Below are positions 5,861-7,020 of a DNA stretch of 7,020 nt, in pieces. Location: the NCBI GenBank assembly GCA_900552475.1, contig USAC01000087.1, forward strand, positions 1-7,020, written 5' to 3'. Each line of letters starts with the position of its first letter. Positions within the stretch are counted from its first letter, which is position 1. The notes below the pieces were generated by a model. It worked only from the letters and a program-made list of their open reading frames with translations. It was not told the origin of the DNA and made no database searches. The position numbers were made by a program, and so were the translations under genes. Source of the DNA: an uncultured Eubacteriales bacterium (GTDB lineage Bacteria > Bacillota > Clostridia > Oscillospirales > Oscillospiraceae).

Positions 5861-7020
5861 ATGGAGTACAAAAAGACACTGAACATGCCGAAATCCGGCT
5901 TCCCCATGCGCGCGGGTCTGCCCAAGCGCGAGCCGGACATGCTCAAGCACTGGGAGGAGATCGACCTCTACCATGAGCTGCTGAAAAAGAACGACGGTAA
6001 GCCCCGCTTCAGCCTGCACGACGGCCCTCCGTTCTCGAACGGCGCGCTGCACATGGGCCATGCGCTGAACAAGTCCATCAAGGACTTCATCACCCGCAGC
6101 TACGCCATGCGCGGGTACTATACCCCCTATATCCCCGGCTGGGATAACCACGGCATGCCCATCGAGAGCGCCATCATCAAGCAGAACAAGCTCAACCACA
6201 AGGCCATGAGCGTGGCGGACTTCCGCACCGCCTGCCACGAGTTCGCCGACCACTATATCGACGTGCAGCGCGAGGGCTTCAAGCGCATGGGCGTCGTGGG
6301 CGACTGGGAGCACCCCTATAAGACGATGGATCCCGGTTTCGAGGCGCAGGAGGTCCGCGTGTTTGGCCAGATGTATAAGAAGGGCCACATCTACAAGGGT
6401 CTCAAGCCCGTCTACTGGTGCCCGCACGACGAGACGGCACTGGCCGAGGCGGAGATTGAGTATAAGGACGTTCCCTGCACCACCGTCTATGTGAAGTTCC
6501 CCATGCACGACGATCTGGGCAAGCTGCCCCATCTGGATCACAGCAAGCTGTACTTCGTGATCTGGACGACCACGATCTGGACGCTCCCCGGCAACCTCGC
6601 CATCGCCCTGCACCCCGACGAGAGCTACGCTGTCGTCAAGGCGCCGAACGGCGAGATGTATATCGTGGCCGAGGCGCTGGTCGAGAAGGTCATGAAGATC
6701 GGCGGCTTCGACAGCTACGAGACCGTGGAGACGCATCCCGGTTCCTTCTTCGAGAACATGCTCGCAAGCCACCCGTTCCTGCCCAAGACGAGCCGCCTTG
6801 TGCTGGCGGACTACGTCACCATGGATTCTGGTACCGGCTGCGTCCACACGGCGCCCGGCTTCGGTGCGGACGACTATCTGACGTGCAAGCGCTACGGCAT
6901 GGACATGATCGTCCCCGTCGACGATCAGGGCAGGCACACCGCCTACGCCGGCAAGTACGAGGGCATGGCGACCGATGAAAGTAACCCCGTCATTCTGCAG
7001 GACATGAAGGACAGCGGCGC
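5861..7020 (+). CDS. ileS: Isoleucine--tRNA ligase, 3' end outside window
   Basis: Class I isoleucyl-tRNA synthetase, which charges tRNA-Ile and edits misactivated valine. 386 codons are visible of a usual 920-1040, so the anticodon-binding part and the KMSKS loop lie beyond the window. The start MEYKKTLNMPKSGFPMRAGL and the LPKREPDMLKHWEEIDLY stretch (20-37) are typical of bacterial IleS. The HIGH motif appears as HMGH (64-67) within HDGPPFSNGALHMGH, and GWDNHGMPIE (94-103) corresponds to the usual GWDTHGLPIE. The CP1 editing domain is under way: WTTTIWTLPGN (235-245, Ile where many homologues have Pro) and GTGCVHTAPGFGADDY (324-339), with the editing aspartate at 337 or 338. The ATG follows AAAGGAG (5847-5853) by 7 nt and lies about 43 nt after the T-box terminator. 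The T-box specificity agrees independently with the gene identity. Confidence 0.98.
   Translation, partial: MEYKKTLNMPKSGFPMRAGLPKREPDMLKHWEEIDLYHELLKKNDGKPRFSLHDGPPFSNGALHMGHALNKSIKDFITRSYAMRGYYTPYIPGWDNHGMPIESAIIKQNKLNHKAMSVADFRTACHEFADHYIDVQREGFKRMGVVGDWEHPYKTMDPGFEAQEVRVFGQMYKKGHIYKGLKPVYWCPHDETALAEAEIEYKDVPCTTVYVKFPMHDDLGKLPHLDHSKLYFVIWTTTIWTLPGNLAIALHPDESYAVVKAPNGEMYIVAEALVEKVMKIGGFDSYETVETHPGSFFENMLASHPFLPKTSRLVLADYVTMDSGTGCVHTAPGFGADDYLTCKRYGMDMIVPVDDQGRHTAYAGKYEGMATDESNPVILQDMKDSG

Noticed and set aside
5777..6937. 386-codon open frame on the minus strand opposite ileS
   Set aside because: It lies opposite clear ileS coding sequence and extends through the T-box terminator, so it is a codon-bias shadow. 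The same applies to the frames opposite ftsE (4682-5278) and the M23 gene (2644-3549).

Overview
The window is a G+C-rich bacterial chromosome segment. Every gene in it ends most codons in G or C, while the intergenic DNA is visibly A+T-richer. An isoleucine T-box in front of ileS, Shine-Dalgarno sites of the AAGGAGG type, sigma-A style promoters, a greA-lysS pair and an ftsE-ftsX-murein hydrolase cluster together point to a Firmicute. A high-GC member of the Clostridia (Oscillospiraceae/Ruminococcaceae-like) is my best guess; that placement is inference, not proof.

Layout. Positions 1-1225 (minus) hold most of lysS, cut off at the window start, preceded by greA (1253-1729, minus) 27 nt upstream. 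A consensus promoter (TTGACA, 17 nt, TATAAT) at 1804-1832 drives this pair. Positions 1829-2518 (minus) hold a 229-residue protein I do not recognise. An intrinsic terminator (2517-2556) closes the next operon: ftsE (4604-5287), ftsX (3723-4607) and a secreted coiled-coil M23 peptidase (2572-3708), all minus and tightly packed. From 5288 to 5860 lies a divergent regulatory region with an ftsE promoter firing left and an ileS promoter firing right. The rightward promoter leads into a complete T-box riboswitch (about 5546-5817). ileS starts at 5861 (plus) and runs off the window end.

How the genes work together. FtsE (ATPase) and FtsX (membrane transmitter) form an ABC-type complex that in other bacteria switches on a peptidoglycan hydrolase across the membrane. 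The third gene encodes an exported protein with an EnvC/PcsB-like coiled coil joined to an M23 domain with all catalytic residues present, so it is the obvious partner. GreA rescues backtracked RNA polymerase and LysS charges tRNA-Lys. IleS charges tRNA-Ile and is controlled by uncharged tRNA-Ile through the T-box.

Most of the window is conserved housekeeping DNA. The less ordinary points are the unrecognised 229-residue protein, the way its start and ribosome-binding site are built into the upstream terminator, and the catalytically intact M23 enzyme in the FtsEX operon. I found no mobile element, CRISPR array, tRNA or rRNA gene.
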